Shown here: piece after piece, positions 54,441-62,719 of the stretch
Layout: the number at the start of each line of letters is the position of its first letter
How positions within the stretch are numbered: the stretch's first letter is position 1
Source: Eubacteriaceae bacterium
Lineage (GTDB): Bacteria; Bacillota; Clostridia; Lachnospirales; Lachnospiraceae
DNA: 64,000 nt
NCBI GenBank assembly: GCA_902363805.1
Contig: CABJBF010000006.1
Coordinates: 48,656 to 112,655 of the forward strand
Reading direction: 5' to 3'
Translations under genes and position numbers: made by a program
Notes under the pieces: model-generated
Database searches by the model: none
Told to the model about the DNA's origin: nothing
The model's input: the letters and a program-made list of their open reading frames with translations, nothing else

Positions 54441-55373
54441 TTATTCTATCTTACTTAATTTTCTAACTACCTCATCCACATCACATTCCGATGGATTATC
54501 ACCTATTGCATCACATATTTTTTTTACATATGACGTATCTTCTTCCAATAGTTCTGCAATATCACTTTGCGACATTCCCTTAATCAGTTTTCTGCATATC
54601 AGTGAAACTTTTGTTTTCATTTCGCCATCTTTCACGCCCTCTTCATAATAATCCTCTTTCAGATGATTCATGGTTCTGGCCTCGTCATATTCCATTCTAA
54701 GCATGTCTGCCACCTCCGACTTATGCTCCAGCAGAAAATCCTTTAAAACATCATGTAAAAGGCAATACTCTATCGCTTCCTCTATCGCCATATCCAAATC
54801 GCATCCCTTCTGCCGGAATTCTCTTATCTTTGCTACCATTGTAGCATATTCCTGCAGAATTTTGCACTTGTTCATCAAATCTTTGTTGTGGCCGTCGTTT
54901 ATATTGTAAACCGTTGCAGTCCACTCATACTCACCTTCACTACACGGCATTATAAATGAATCCGAAAGTCGTAATATTTCCTTCTCTGCCCGCCTTTCTA
55001 TCCCGTTATAAAATACAACATACTGCGGCGTTGGTAGTCTAATCATCTTTCTGCGATATACATCTAAATCCTGCTCATAAATAAGCTTGTTATAAAGCTC
55101 CGCAGTATATCTGAATCCTCTCAGCGGCATGTTGTAGCTCCACGTGCTTTGGTGTTCGTAAACCGCAATCCTGTTATCAATGATGCACGACACATCATTC
55201 TTCATCTTCATGTAAAACACGTCATCTAACGTATTAATTTCCAAATCATCAGGATTTGTGTAATTAGTGTCATTCAGCGCATTAAATAATTCTAACAAAT
55301 TTTCCTTATACTTTTCGTATCCAAATATCATTCGAAATACTCTGTCCTTGTATTTCATGTTAGCTCCTGCCAT
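54441..55373 (-). CDS. Rpn/PD-(D/E)XK-family putative nuclease/transposase-like protein
   Basis: The 310-residue protein resembles the Rpn (recombination-promoting nuclease) family. It begins MKYKDRVFRMIFGYEKYKENLLELFNALN (as separate segments), has LEDVFY-like LDDVFYMK, then DVSCIIDNRIAVYEHQST with the Asp...Glu-x-Gln (E..HQS) core typical of the PD-(D/E)XK fold. RYTAELYNKLI and a helical tail follow. Such genes are multi-copy, fast-evolving and linked to mobile DNA. Inverted repeats or target duplications were not found here. GGGAGG precedes the ATG at 55373; an ATG five codons later also has GGAG. Confidence 0.75.
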   Translation of the reverse strand: MAGANMKYKDRVFRMIFGYEKYKENLLELFNALNDTNYTNPDDLEINTLDDVFYMKMKNDVSCIIDNRIAVYEHQSTWSYNMPLRGFRYTAELYNKLIYEQDLDVYRRKMIRLPTPQYVVFYNGIERRAEKEILRLSDSFIMPCSEGEYEWTATVYNINDGHNKDLMNKCKILQEYATMVAKIREFRQKGCDLDMAIEEAIEYCLLHDVLKDFLLEHKSEVADMLRMEYDEARTMNHLKEDYYEEGVKDGEMKTKVSLICRKLIKGMSQSDIAELLEEDTSYVKKICDAIGDNPSECDVDEVVRKLSKIE

Positions 55374-55645
55374 AAAACCTCCCTATGCAAGTGCTTTAGC
55401 TAAAGTCGTATAATGTATGTAAAACGTTTTATGGGGTTATTATATCAGATAAATATCAGCATTGCAATTAATACATTATGTGATGTTTTTCTCATGTCTT
55501 TATTTTTCTCTACTTAATTCTATACACTATATGTATTTACTTTCTTTTGTTGTCAAATATCGTTTTTCCTCATTATCCTACGCTCCTATTTTTCCACACT
55601 CAACAACCAAATCATTTTAACAGCGCACCAAATATTTATAAGCAT
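55374..55645. other. AT-rich intergenic stretch left of the two-gene module
   Basis: No gene or RNA was recognised. The promoter of the Rpn-family gene should be near its left end. The stretch separates that gene from two hairpins and the 56.2-58.1 kb module. Confidence 0.35.
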
Positions 55646-55680
55646 ATAAAAGGTACCATTTTTTTGATGATACCTTTTAT
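55646..55680. terminator. Hairpin with T-tract in the 55-56 kb spacer
   Basis: ATAAAAGGTA and TACCTTTTAT form a 10-bp stem extended inwards by CAT/ATG across one mismatch. The plus strand continues ATTTTTTTCG-like. It may be a bidirectional terminator. Confidence 0.6.
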
Positions 55681-55950
55681 TTTTTTCGAATAAATTTTCC
55701 AATCAACTTGCTCACAACATTATTTGTACCAAATTTCTAAAGTTCTTCACTCTTGCATTTCAGGAAATCAATTCTAATAAATTCTCAATCCAATTCTATT
55801 ATTTCATCTTTAATACATCATTCATTTTTTCTGCAATTAAATCCTATTTATTTCAAATTAATAAAAATCTCATATTTGTTTTAAGAAAAGCGGACGAGTT
55901 CACCATAATTCGTTCACCTACTCACTAAATTTGATTTTTTATATTACAAA

Positions 55951-55978
55951 AAGGGCTGTCGCTAATGCGACAACCCCA
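55951..55978 (-). terminator. Terminator of the two-gene module
   Basis: On the minus strand GGGGTTGTCGC and GCGACAGCCC form a stem with an ATTA loop, followed by TTTTTGTAAT. It lies about 265 bp after the membrane-protein stop and is the likely end of that transcript. Confidence 0.7.
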
Positions 55979-56242
55979 ATATACTAAATAACAATTTTAA
56001 TAATGATTTATTTTGTCAATATAATAACTTTTTTCTATATATTTTCCAAATTTTGTCTATTTAAATACACACCAATCTTTATTACCAATATTATATTATT
56101 TTCTCTTTTAACATAAGAGAATTAGCTATCACAAAACTATAAAATCAGAATAAAACCATCTATTTTTACATCTAACCTTATATAATATATAATAATTCCA
56201 CCTAAAATATTACGATTTAAAATAATTCTGCATTTTTCTAAA

Positions 56243-57130
56243 TCATTGCATACTATTTAAATTTTTTTCAAAATTTGTTACATTATTATTTATTAACATA
56301 ACTATTATGTTTGGAGCAATTCCAAGAACACATAAAATACTTATTACTAAAATAACCATTTCAATTATAATATGCTTTTTCCAATTTATTCCTCTCTTAT
56401 ATGTTATTGTAAATAATAATTTCCAAAACCATTTCCCTTTTCTATTTATAGCAATATTTGTTATCGCAATAATATAAATATCAGCTGTAATTATATAAAG
56501 AAGAAAAATTGCAAGCAATAACATTCCGAACATTTGAAACAAAGCAAAATATGAGTATTCCGAATGACCAAATGCTACAATTATGCCATTCTTATCAACG
56601 CTTTGCTTAAACAATTCTAAATTATTTTTTATTGTAAATAGTGGAGAATTGATAATTCCAATTAACATAGGAATTATTAAAATTGTAATTAAATTAAAAT
56701 ATAATATTTCTTTTATATTTTTTCCATAAATTAATTTTGCTCGTTTACTATTATAATATGTAAATACAGTAGCAACCTCTATTATTAATGACGCTAACAC
56801 TAAACCCACTTGAACTTTTAAACAATAATTAGTATAAAGTACCGTAAGAATAATCACTGCTACAATACCTATTCCAAACAATTCATCTCCTAAGCCACCT
56901 GAAGTAGTTGATTTATTATTTTTATTATCCTGTATTATTACTTTCTTTGGAATATCTGTCAAACTTTTTTGATTATTATTTGCTTTTATTTGTCCTTTAT
57001 CCGTAGCTATATTTATTTGTCCTTCATCTGTAACTAAATTTATTTGATTTTCTACTACATTTATGACAACTTCTTTTTTGTTATCATTTCTTTTATTTTC
57101 GTTTAATGTATTTTCACTGTTTTTTTCCAT
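56243..57130 (-). CDS. Membrane protein with 9-residue QIN-type repeats (candidate defence effector)
   Basis: I do not recognise a named family. The 295 residues have a disordered N-terminus (1-80) containing VENQINLVTDEGQINIATDKG and QIKA as parts of a tandem 9-residue repeat (Gln29, Gln38, Gln47). About five membrane helices follow (about 84-101, 105-125, 143-162, 194-225, 253-280). The repeat matches the motif QINIAKDNSTINALQN in the gene upstream. Shared beta-prone motifs between a membrane protein and a soluble neighbour are typical of homotypic amyloid/RHIM-like signalling, so this may be a pore-forming or membrane-disrupting effector (inference). It starts 18 nt after its partner. The ribosome binding site is GGAGGT. 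Confidence 0.6.
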   Translation of the reverse strand: MEKNSENTLNENKRNDNKKEVVINVVENQINLVTDEGQINIATDKGQIKANNNQKSLTDIPKKVIIQDNKNNKSTTSGGLGDELFGIGIVAVIILTVLYTNYCLKVQVGLVLASLIIEVATVFTYYNSKRAKLIYGKNIKEILYFNLITILIIPMLIGIINSPLFTIKNNLELFKQSVDKNGIIVAFGHSEYSYFALFQMFGMLLLAIFLLYIITADIYIIAITNIAINRKGKWFWKLLFTITYKRGINWKKHIIIEMVILVISILCVLGIAPNIIVMLINNNVTNFEKNLNSMQ

Positions 57131-57148
57131 GTAAAACCTCCAATTTAC

Positions 57149-58063
57149 TTATAAATTATTTATGAAATTAATAATATAATTATATAGATTCTGTAAATTC
57201 TTAACTAATTCTGGAACACCATTAGCAACTGTAATCATAGGAGAAATCATTTTCAAATAATTTTTCAAACGACTCTTTTTAGGTATTTCTTTGTTAAATT
57301 CGTCGTTAACCTGCTCTAATACATCGAGTATTTCGTCAACATATTCTTTATTTAAACCAGTAAGATTTCTCCTAATTGCCTCAAAAATAGTTTCTAGTTC
57401 GCTTATATTCATTTGACTATTCTGTAATGCATTTATTGTTGAGTTGTCTTTTGCAATATTAATCTGTTTTCCATTTATATTAATGGTTGTATTTCCTTTA
57501 TTCATATTATCTTGTCTCCTTTCTATTTGCTTATTTAATTCTTCTTGTATGTCTATTGGCATCAGTTGAATATAATGTTTAATATCAATATGAAGAAATT
57601 CTTCTAATATTTTTGGATTTTGTTGATATATTGAATATATTTGCTCTAGAGACAAAAAATCCCAATCCTGAAACATAAAATCTAGGTAATTATTTATATT
57701 ATTCAAATAATTATACATATCTATCCCTTGCTTATTCTCACAAATATTTTTTGGTATTTCATCTAATTCAATATCGCTTGCAACGTCTATCCACCAACTA
57801 ATTGTATTGAATAAAGCAAGTTCATAGAATGGAGTTATATTTTTTCTATTAAAATCATCACAAACCATACTATGAAGATTTTTTACTATTTTAATACATT
57901 GTTCTAAATTAGTTTCTATAAGATACCTTGGAAAAATATCGCTTAATACTTCTTGATAATCCAATGCAATACAATTTGTCTCTAATAACTCAAACATATA
58001 CCATATATTTTTATTAATTATCTTTTTTGCTCTATATTCTATATCCAAATATATAGGTACCAT
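57149..58063 (-). CDS. Soluble helical protein with a RHIM/amyloid-like motif (candidate sensor)
   Basis: I do not recognise a named family. The 304-residue product has an all-helical N-terminal domain (1-185) with many aromatic residues, no signal peptide and no membrane segment. A short beta-prone motif (about 191-215) reads TTININGKQINIAKDNST then INALQN. A helical C-terminal domain (218-304) includes PKKSRLKNYLKMISP and a hydrophobic end. The motif is repeated in the downstream membrane protein. Together they suggest a sensor that nucleates assembly with a membrane partner (inference). It opens a two-gene operon. AAGGAGA precedes the ATG at 58063. Confidence 0.6.
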   Translation of the reverse strand: MVPIYLDIEYRAKKIINKNIWYMFELLETNCIALDYQEVLSDIFPRYLIETNLEQCIKIVKNLHSMVCDDFNRKNITPFYELALFNTISWWIDVASDIELDEIPKNICENKQGIDMYNYLNNINNYLDFMFQDWDFLSLEQIYSIYQQNPKILEEFLHIDIKHYIQLMPIDIQEELNKQIERRQDNMNKGNTTININGKQINIAKDNSTINALQNSQMNISELETIFEAIRRNLTGLNKEYVDEILDVLEQVNDEFNKEIPKKSRLKNYLKMISPMITVANGVPELVKNLQNLYNYIINFINNL

Positions 58064-58460
58064 TTAACTTCTCCTTAAATAAATTTTTATAAATTATCCA
58101 TTAAACCACTCCTTTTGTAATATAAATTTGTTTAATTAAAATTTTTTGGAAAATAAAGATTACGATTGCAATATCCTTTGCAATCTTGCTTGAATTTCTT
58201 TAGACAATTCAATTATAAATTAAAAAGAAAAATAAGCTTTTCATATCCCCATTTTTATCTTTCAATTTATTATACAACATATTGTTTTATTTTTCAAGTT
58301 TAATTTTTATATTCAGGCTAACTACTAAAGTCCAACATCGTATAGTAAAAATAAGTATAGCTATTATCTTTATGCTCTTGATACTATAAAATTCCAATTG
58401 ATATAAGTATAAACGTTTTTGCACTGTTAAATTTAACGATAGTTTCTATTTCTGCAAATA
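58064..58460. other. AT-rich stretch upstream of the two-gene module
   Basis: This interval must contain the promoter of the module, but no strong TTGACA/TATAAT pair was resolved by eye. No coding region or structured RNA was recognised. It ends at the terminator of the VanZ-like gene. Confidence 0.35.
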
Positions 58461-58490
58461 AAAAACACCTACGCCAAACGTAAGTGCTTT
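58461..58490 (-). terminator. Terminator of the VanZ-like gene
   Basis: On the minus strand AAAAGCACTTACG and CGTAGGTGTTTTTT form a stem (two small mismatches) around TTTGG, followed by T-rich sequence. It lies about 180 bp after the VanZ-like stop. Confidence 0.7.
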
Positions 58491-58667
58491 TCAACCGAAA
58501 TCAATTCGGTTATCTCTGTACCAATATATTAACATATCGCTCTAAATATTACAATCCATATCAATCTTCCCATTGTTCACAAAAATAAATCATTAAAAAA
58601 AGTCCAATCAACGCCTCCTCCACTAAAGAGTTAAGCATCGACCGGACTATAAAATCAAAACGAAAAT

Positions 58668-59276
58668 CTATCCATTCCTATGTCTAAACTTATAAATTAT
58701 ATAATACGCAAGCCCTCCGACAGTTCCGCCTAAAGTATTGTAAACCAAATCCGATATCTGGAAGGTTCCAAGGTGAAACAGCAGCTGCGAAAATTCAATG
58801 ACAAATGAAAAAATACCAACTGTCTTTGTTGCCACCCACATGGTCTTTTTAAGTCCCGGCTTGTCCCCAAGAAGTTCTTTTCTAAATGCCCATAAAAGCA
58901 GAACTGCAAATGGGATAAATAACATGAGATTTTCGATTGCCTCTGTAGTCAAATTACCATCGGCGTCATATAAACCCCAGCCACCCATAACATCGCTTAA
59001 CGGGTCAAACCAAATATCTCGATTTAAAATTGTTCTGAACAAAATCATTGTCGAATAAAAGATAAGTAAAAATGCTCTTCTAAATTCACAACTTTTCTTA
59101 AAATAAGAAAACCATGTTAAGCAAATATTTTTTATTAAATCTTTCTTTTTCCAATTATGTTCTTTTGCATATATAAATACAAACATTGCAACAAATGCAA
59201 GAAGTACTGCTGCTCCAAATGGTTGATAAAGGGCAGTAAGTACATTTTTTATAATGTTTCTAATAATATTTTCCAT
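58668..59276 (-). CDS. VanZ-like family membrane protein
   Basis: The 202-residue product has about four membrane helices and the VanZ-like pattern: NLMLFIPFAVLLLWAF, then EFSQLLFHLGTFQISDLVYNTLGGTVGGLAYY (in parts). VanZ proteins are small membrane proteins loosely tied to glycopeptide (teicoplanin) susceptibility and cell envelope. Most family members have no known role, and resistance should not be inferred. It is a single gene beside the putative two-gene module, with a hairpin terminator downstream. Confidence 0.85.
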   Translation of the reverse strand: MENIIRNIIKNVLTALYQPFGAAVLLAFVAMFVFIYAKEHNWKKKDLIKNICLTWFSYFKKSCEFRRAFLLIFYSTMILFRTILNRDIWFDPLSDVMGGWGLYDADGNLTTEAIENLMLFIPFAVLLLWAFRKELLGDKPGLKKTMWVATKTVGIFSFVIEFSQLLFHLGTFQISDLVYNTLGGTVGGLAYYIIYKFRHRNG

Positions 59277-59762
59277 TTTATAACCCTCTAATCTAACAAA
59301 TATTTTTGAAAAACATCTATATAAACATTTTTTAGTTTTAATAGTAGCAAATTGCTAATACAATTTGCCTAAGTTGTCCTACTTTTTATTAAATATATGA
59401 TAAAAGTATCATATATTACAATCTCAACCGCCACAGCAATTATTACATTATTACTAATAAAAAATAAATGAACATTCTCTGGTGCTTTCTACACACATAG
59501 TCATTTTATTTTCATCTATATAAATGAAAAATATGCTTCTATCTTAGATACTCCCTTCTCCACGCAACTTATTTTTTTATAGATTGTCTTAAATAGGATA
59601 TTACTATAACAGTATTCTTTTCTCTTTTCAGGAATTTTCAAAATTACTCACCTTTATTCAATATAATATTATAATTGAATTTTTCTTAACCTCAAAAAGT
59701 TTAATTGCGCTTACCCTATACTGTAATAGCAACTTAATTTGCGATTTTATACCTATGATAAC
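59277..59762. other. AT-rich intergenic stretch between VanZ-like and SDR genes
   Basis: About 485 bp without a credible reading frame. It contains the upstream region of the VanZ-like gene and the downstream end of the polysaccharide cluster. No clear terminator hairpin with a T-tract was found for the SDR gene. Confidence 0.35.
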
Positions 59763-60824
59763 CTATTTACTAAAGAAATATTTTATAAATCTTAATTTTT
59801 CTCTCTTACCCATTACATTCCATATTGCTATTTTTTCATTTGAAATTGTGTTCATCCAAAAATTTAACTTCCAATTAATTCTACGCCATGATGGATTGTC
59901 CAAGAAATTATTCATACAATTGACACATCCATCTTCAAATCTAGTATATAAAATATTTTTGTTTATTACATTATTAATTTTTGAATTATCAAATATTCTA
60001 TCAATATTACAATCATATTTTATTTGATATTTATTCCATATCTCATAGAATTTTTCTATATTATCTATATATTTAATTTTGTAATGCTTTCCCGTACTTT
60101 TTTGTAGAAAATATATATATATATCAAGCACATTTTGCCAAGTAATTGATTCTGTTGTAGTAATATGAAACGCCTCTCCATACGCTGCTTGATTTCCAAT
60201 TAAATTCTTAATTGCAACCGATACATCTATAGCATTAGTAAGTGTGGTTTTCTTTTTAGCCATCTCTTTCGGAAACACTAATGTTTTTCCCATCATAACT
60301 CTATATAACCAGTCCTCTTTTTCAAACATTCCTAGTTGGAATCTGTTATCATTATATGTTTTATATGGTCGGATTATTGTCCAATTTTTCTTTGATGAGT
60401 TAAAAAGAATGTTCTCCTGTCGAGCCTTCGCCAAAGCATACTCATCAGTTTTCAAGTATTCCTCATCTTCACAAACATCTATGAGTCTTTTTGAGTTTTC
60501 GGTTATTGGTATATTACTTTCTGCATAAACTCTACTTGAACTTAAAAAAAAGTATTGATCCGTTTTGTTAAGGAATAAATCCACTTTTTCAGAAAATTCT
60601 TTTGTAGAATATGCCATAAAATCTACAATAGCATTCCAATGCTCTATTTCTAGACATTGTTTCAAAAACTCCCCTTCATGTGCATTTCCCTTAATATATC
60701 TAATATTATTTTCATTCTCCCTAACATTTCTACTCGTGACCAATACATTCCATGATGTGCTCTTTAACAAATCAATTAATGCTCTACCTATTGCTCCTGT
60801 TCCACCTAAAATAAGAATGTTCAT
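59763..60824 (-). CDS. Extended SDR epimerase/dehydratase-like protein
   Basis: The 353 residues start MNILILGGTGAIGRAL (Rossmann NAD(P) motif) and continue with FMAYSTKEF, an SSSRVYAESN active-site Ser/Tyr region, and ALAKARQEN (around the Tyr-x3-Lys position, reading YALAK). RPYKTYNDNRF and a C-terminal helical part with many aromatics follow. It looks like a nucleotide-sugar or sugar-modifying SDR. Its ribosome binding site AAGGT overlaps the stop of the ThDP gene (3-nt spacing), so the two are coupled. Exact substrate unknown. Confidence 0.78.
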   Translation of the reverse strand: MNILILGGTGAIGRALIDLLKSTSWNVLVTSRNVRENENNIRYIKGNAHEGEFLKQCLEIEHWNAIVDFMAYSTKEFSEKVDLFLNKTDQYFFLSSSRVYAESNIPITENSKRLIDVCEDEEYLKTDEYALAKARQENILFNSSKKNWTIIRPYKTYNDNRFQLGMFEKEDWLYRVMMGKTLVFPKEMAKKKTTLTNAIDVSVAIKNLIGNQAAYGEAFHITTTESITWQNVLDIYIYFLQKSTGKHYKIKYIDNIEKFYEIWNKYQIKYDCNIDRIFDNSKINNVINKNILYTRFEDGCVNCMNNFLDNPSWRRINWKLNFWMNTISNEKIAIWNVMGKREKLRFIKYFFSK

Positions 60825-60827
60825 AAC

Positions 60828-62567
60828 TTACCTTCTAACCATCTTTTTTATTGCGTTAATCCCTTTTTTCCCAATTGCTTTTTTTATTGCAACTTTAGCC
60901 AAATTTGAATCATCAACCATAATTGATCCAATTAAATTTAACGCCATATCTTCATCTTCTGAATCCACAATCAATTCAACAATCATTGGTTTTTCCGTAA
61001 TTTTAGCACTAGTTATATCTTTCAGATTAAGTAAATACTCTTTCTTATCGTTAACCCTAACATAATTAAATCCCAGTCCCTCGGCGTAGCATTTAATTAA
61101 ATTAGGCTGAGAATAATGTCCTGCTGCACATACATAATCATTTTCTGATACCCCTATTGCATTCGCAATACTGCATCCCCATGATGTAGGAAATTTCATT
61201 TCAAATCCAAGACCATTATTCACTACTAAAATTCTAACATTTGGTGGAATGTGTCTATTTCCAAGCGCATTCATATCATAAAAGAACGCTAAATCTCCAA
61301 CTACACAATAGTATAACCTATCTGGGTTACATAGTGCTGCCCCAATAATTGTTGATATGCTTCCATCAATCCCAAATCCCCCAGTGTTTGAATACCCTCT
61401 CACGGACTCTTTTGTATCAAAGAAATTCCAACTTCTTAAAGAGTTACGAATTCCTAAATGTAAAACCGAGTTATCTGGGAGTTCTTTTGCCGTAACACTT
61501 GCCACCCAAATATTTGAAAACGGTAACTCTGGAATTTTTTCCAATATTTCACCTTCTTCTTTTTTATATAAATTCAGAAAACTATCATCTTCTTTATACT
61601 CTCTCATTTTATTATACGCTTCGAAAAATTCTAATTCATCCATTTCAAACACTTTATAAAGTTTTCTAAATGTATCTCTTATTTCTCCGTCTGGATTTAT
61701 TCTCCAGACTTCACCTGCGTTAATGCCATAATCTGAAGATGATATATTCCCTATGTGAAGTATTAAATCAACATTTTTAATCTTTGATTTCCAATAGTAC
61801 TGACCTGTAACAATGTTACAAAATGCTCTATACTTTCCACGATAATTACTCGTATGGTCACACAACACTATTCCATTATACTTCTCACAAAAATCAGATA
61901 TAGCATTCTGTAATTTTTTTGACATCTGTATATGTGATCCAACAAACACACACACACTTTTTGCATTTATATCTGGTAATTTGTCCAATGCATCATATCT
62001 AAAAATTGCCCTTACCGGTTTAATATCAGTAACAGTTTTTTTGCTATATGTAGTTTCCAAATTAATATGTGCCGGTCCTCCACCTCTATGGAATAATTCT
62101 AAAATCGCCTTATTCGCATTAATCGTACAGTTCCATTCACTAACATCATCAAAAACTATAGGCATTTGCACACTTAATTTTGCAATATCGTTAGGCAAAA
62201 CTGTTCTATCTGTAACTTGGTCACAATTATGTCCAATATAAGCATTTCTTCTAGATGAAGTTACCGCTAAAATTGGTAGTTGTCTATAATATGCCTCAGT
62301 CAATGCCGGCATATAATTTCTAGATGCTGTTGCTCCTGTACAACTGAGAACAACTGCTTCTCCTGTTTCAGCTGCCATACCACATGCCATATAAGCTCCC
62401 GATCTTTCTTCTGGTGCAGAATATATTTCAAAAAAAGGATCATTTTGCATACTTGAAACCAAACAAGCATTTGTAGTCCCAGGACTTGCAACCACCTTTC
62501 TAATTCCATGTTTTTTTAGTAATTCAATTAATATTTGTGCATTTCTCTCATCTGTACAATTTATCAT
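60828..62567 (-). CDS. MenD-like thiamine-diphosphate enzyme in a polysaccharide cluster
   Basis: The 579-residue protein has the three-domain ThDP-enzyme plan. The N-terminal Pyr domain has SPGTTNACLVSS and the catalytic-Glu segment PEERSGAYMACGMA (Glu53/54), a middle domain follows, and the C-terminal PP domain has GFGIDGSISTIIGAAL (400s), GDLAF (424-428) and NN (450-451) as ThDP/Mg motifs. The GxDGxIST block is typical of MenD and related 2-oxoacid decarboxylating enzymes. No other menaquinone gene is nearby. With an SDR and a pyruvyl transferase it likely makes an unusual sugar or keto-acid side group (inference). The start has no strong ribosome binding site. Confidence 0.72.
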   Translation of the reverse strand: MINCTDERNAQILIELLKKHGIRKVVASPGTTNACLVSSMQNDPFFEIYSAPEERSGAYMACGMAAETGEAVVLSCTGATASRNYMPALTEAYYRQLPILAVTSSRRNAYIGHNCDQVTDRTVLPNDIAKLSVQMPIVFDDVSEWNCTINANKAILELFHRGGGPAHINLETTYSKKTVTDIKPVRAIFRYDALDKLPDINAKSVCVFVGSHIQMSKKLQNAISDFCEKYNGIVLCDHTSNYRGKYRAFCNIVTGQYYWKSKIKNVDLILHIGNISSSDYGINAGEVWRINPDGEIRDTFRKLYKVFEMDELEFFEAYNKMREYKEDDSFLNLYKKEEGEILEKIPELPFSNIWVASVTAKELPDNSVLHLGIRNSLRSWNFFDTKESVRGYSNTGGFGIDGSISTIIGAALCNPDRLYYCVVGDLAFFYDMNALGNRHIPPNVRILVVNNGLGFEMKFPTSWGCSIANAIGVSENDYVCAAGHYSQPNLIKCYAEGLGFNYVRVNDKKEYLLNLKDITSAKITEKPMIVELIVDSEDEDMALNLIGSIMVDDSNLAKVAIKKAIGKKGINAIKKMVRR

Positions 62568-62719
62568 ATATTACCCAGCATATTGCAACAAGTTATTTTA
62601 ATATCCATATGCAAATATGCCTTCTCCTTTCTACCATAAAATAATAATTAATTGCCATTATTTCCATTTTTTATTATTACAAGTATACAATATAGCAAAA
62701 TCTGTAAATAAATAATAAA

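Noticed and set aside
54441..55373. Annotating a complete insertion sequence around the Rpn-family gene
   Set aside because: No flanking inverted repeats or target-site duplications were found.
58668..59276. Calling the VanZ-like gene a glycopeptide-resistance determinant
   Set aside because: There are no vanH/A/X genes nearby, and most VanZ-like proteins have no shown resistance role.
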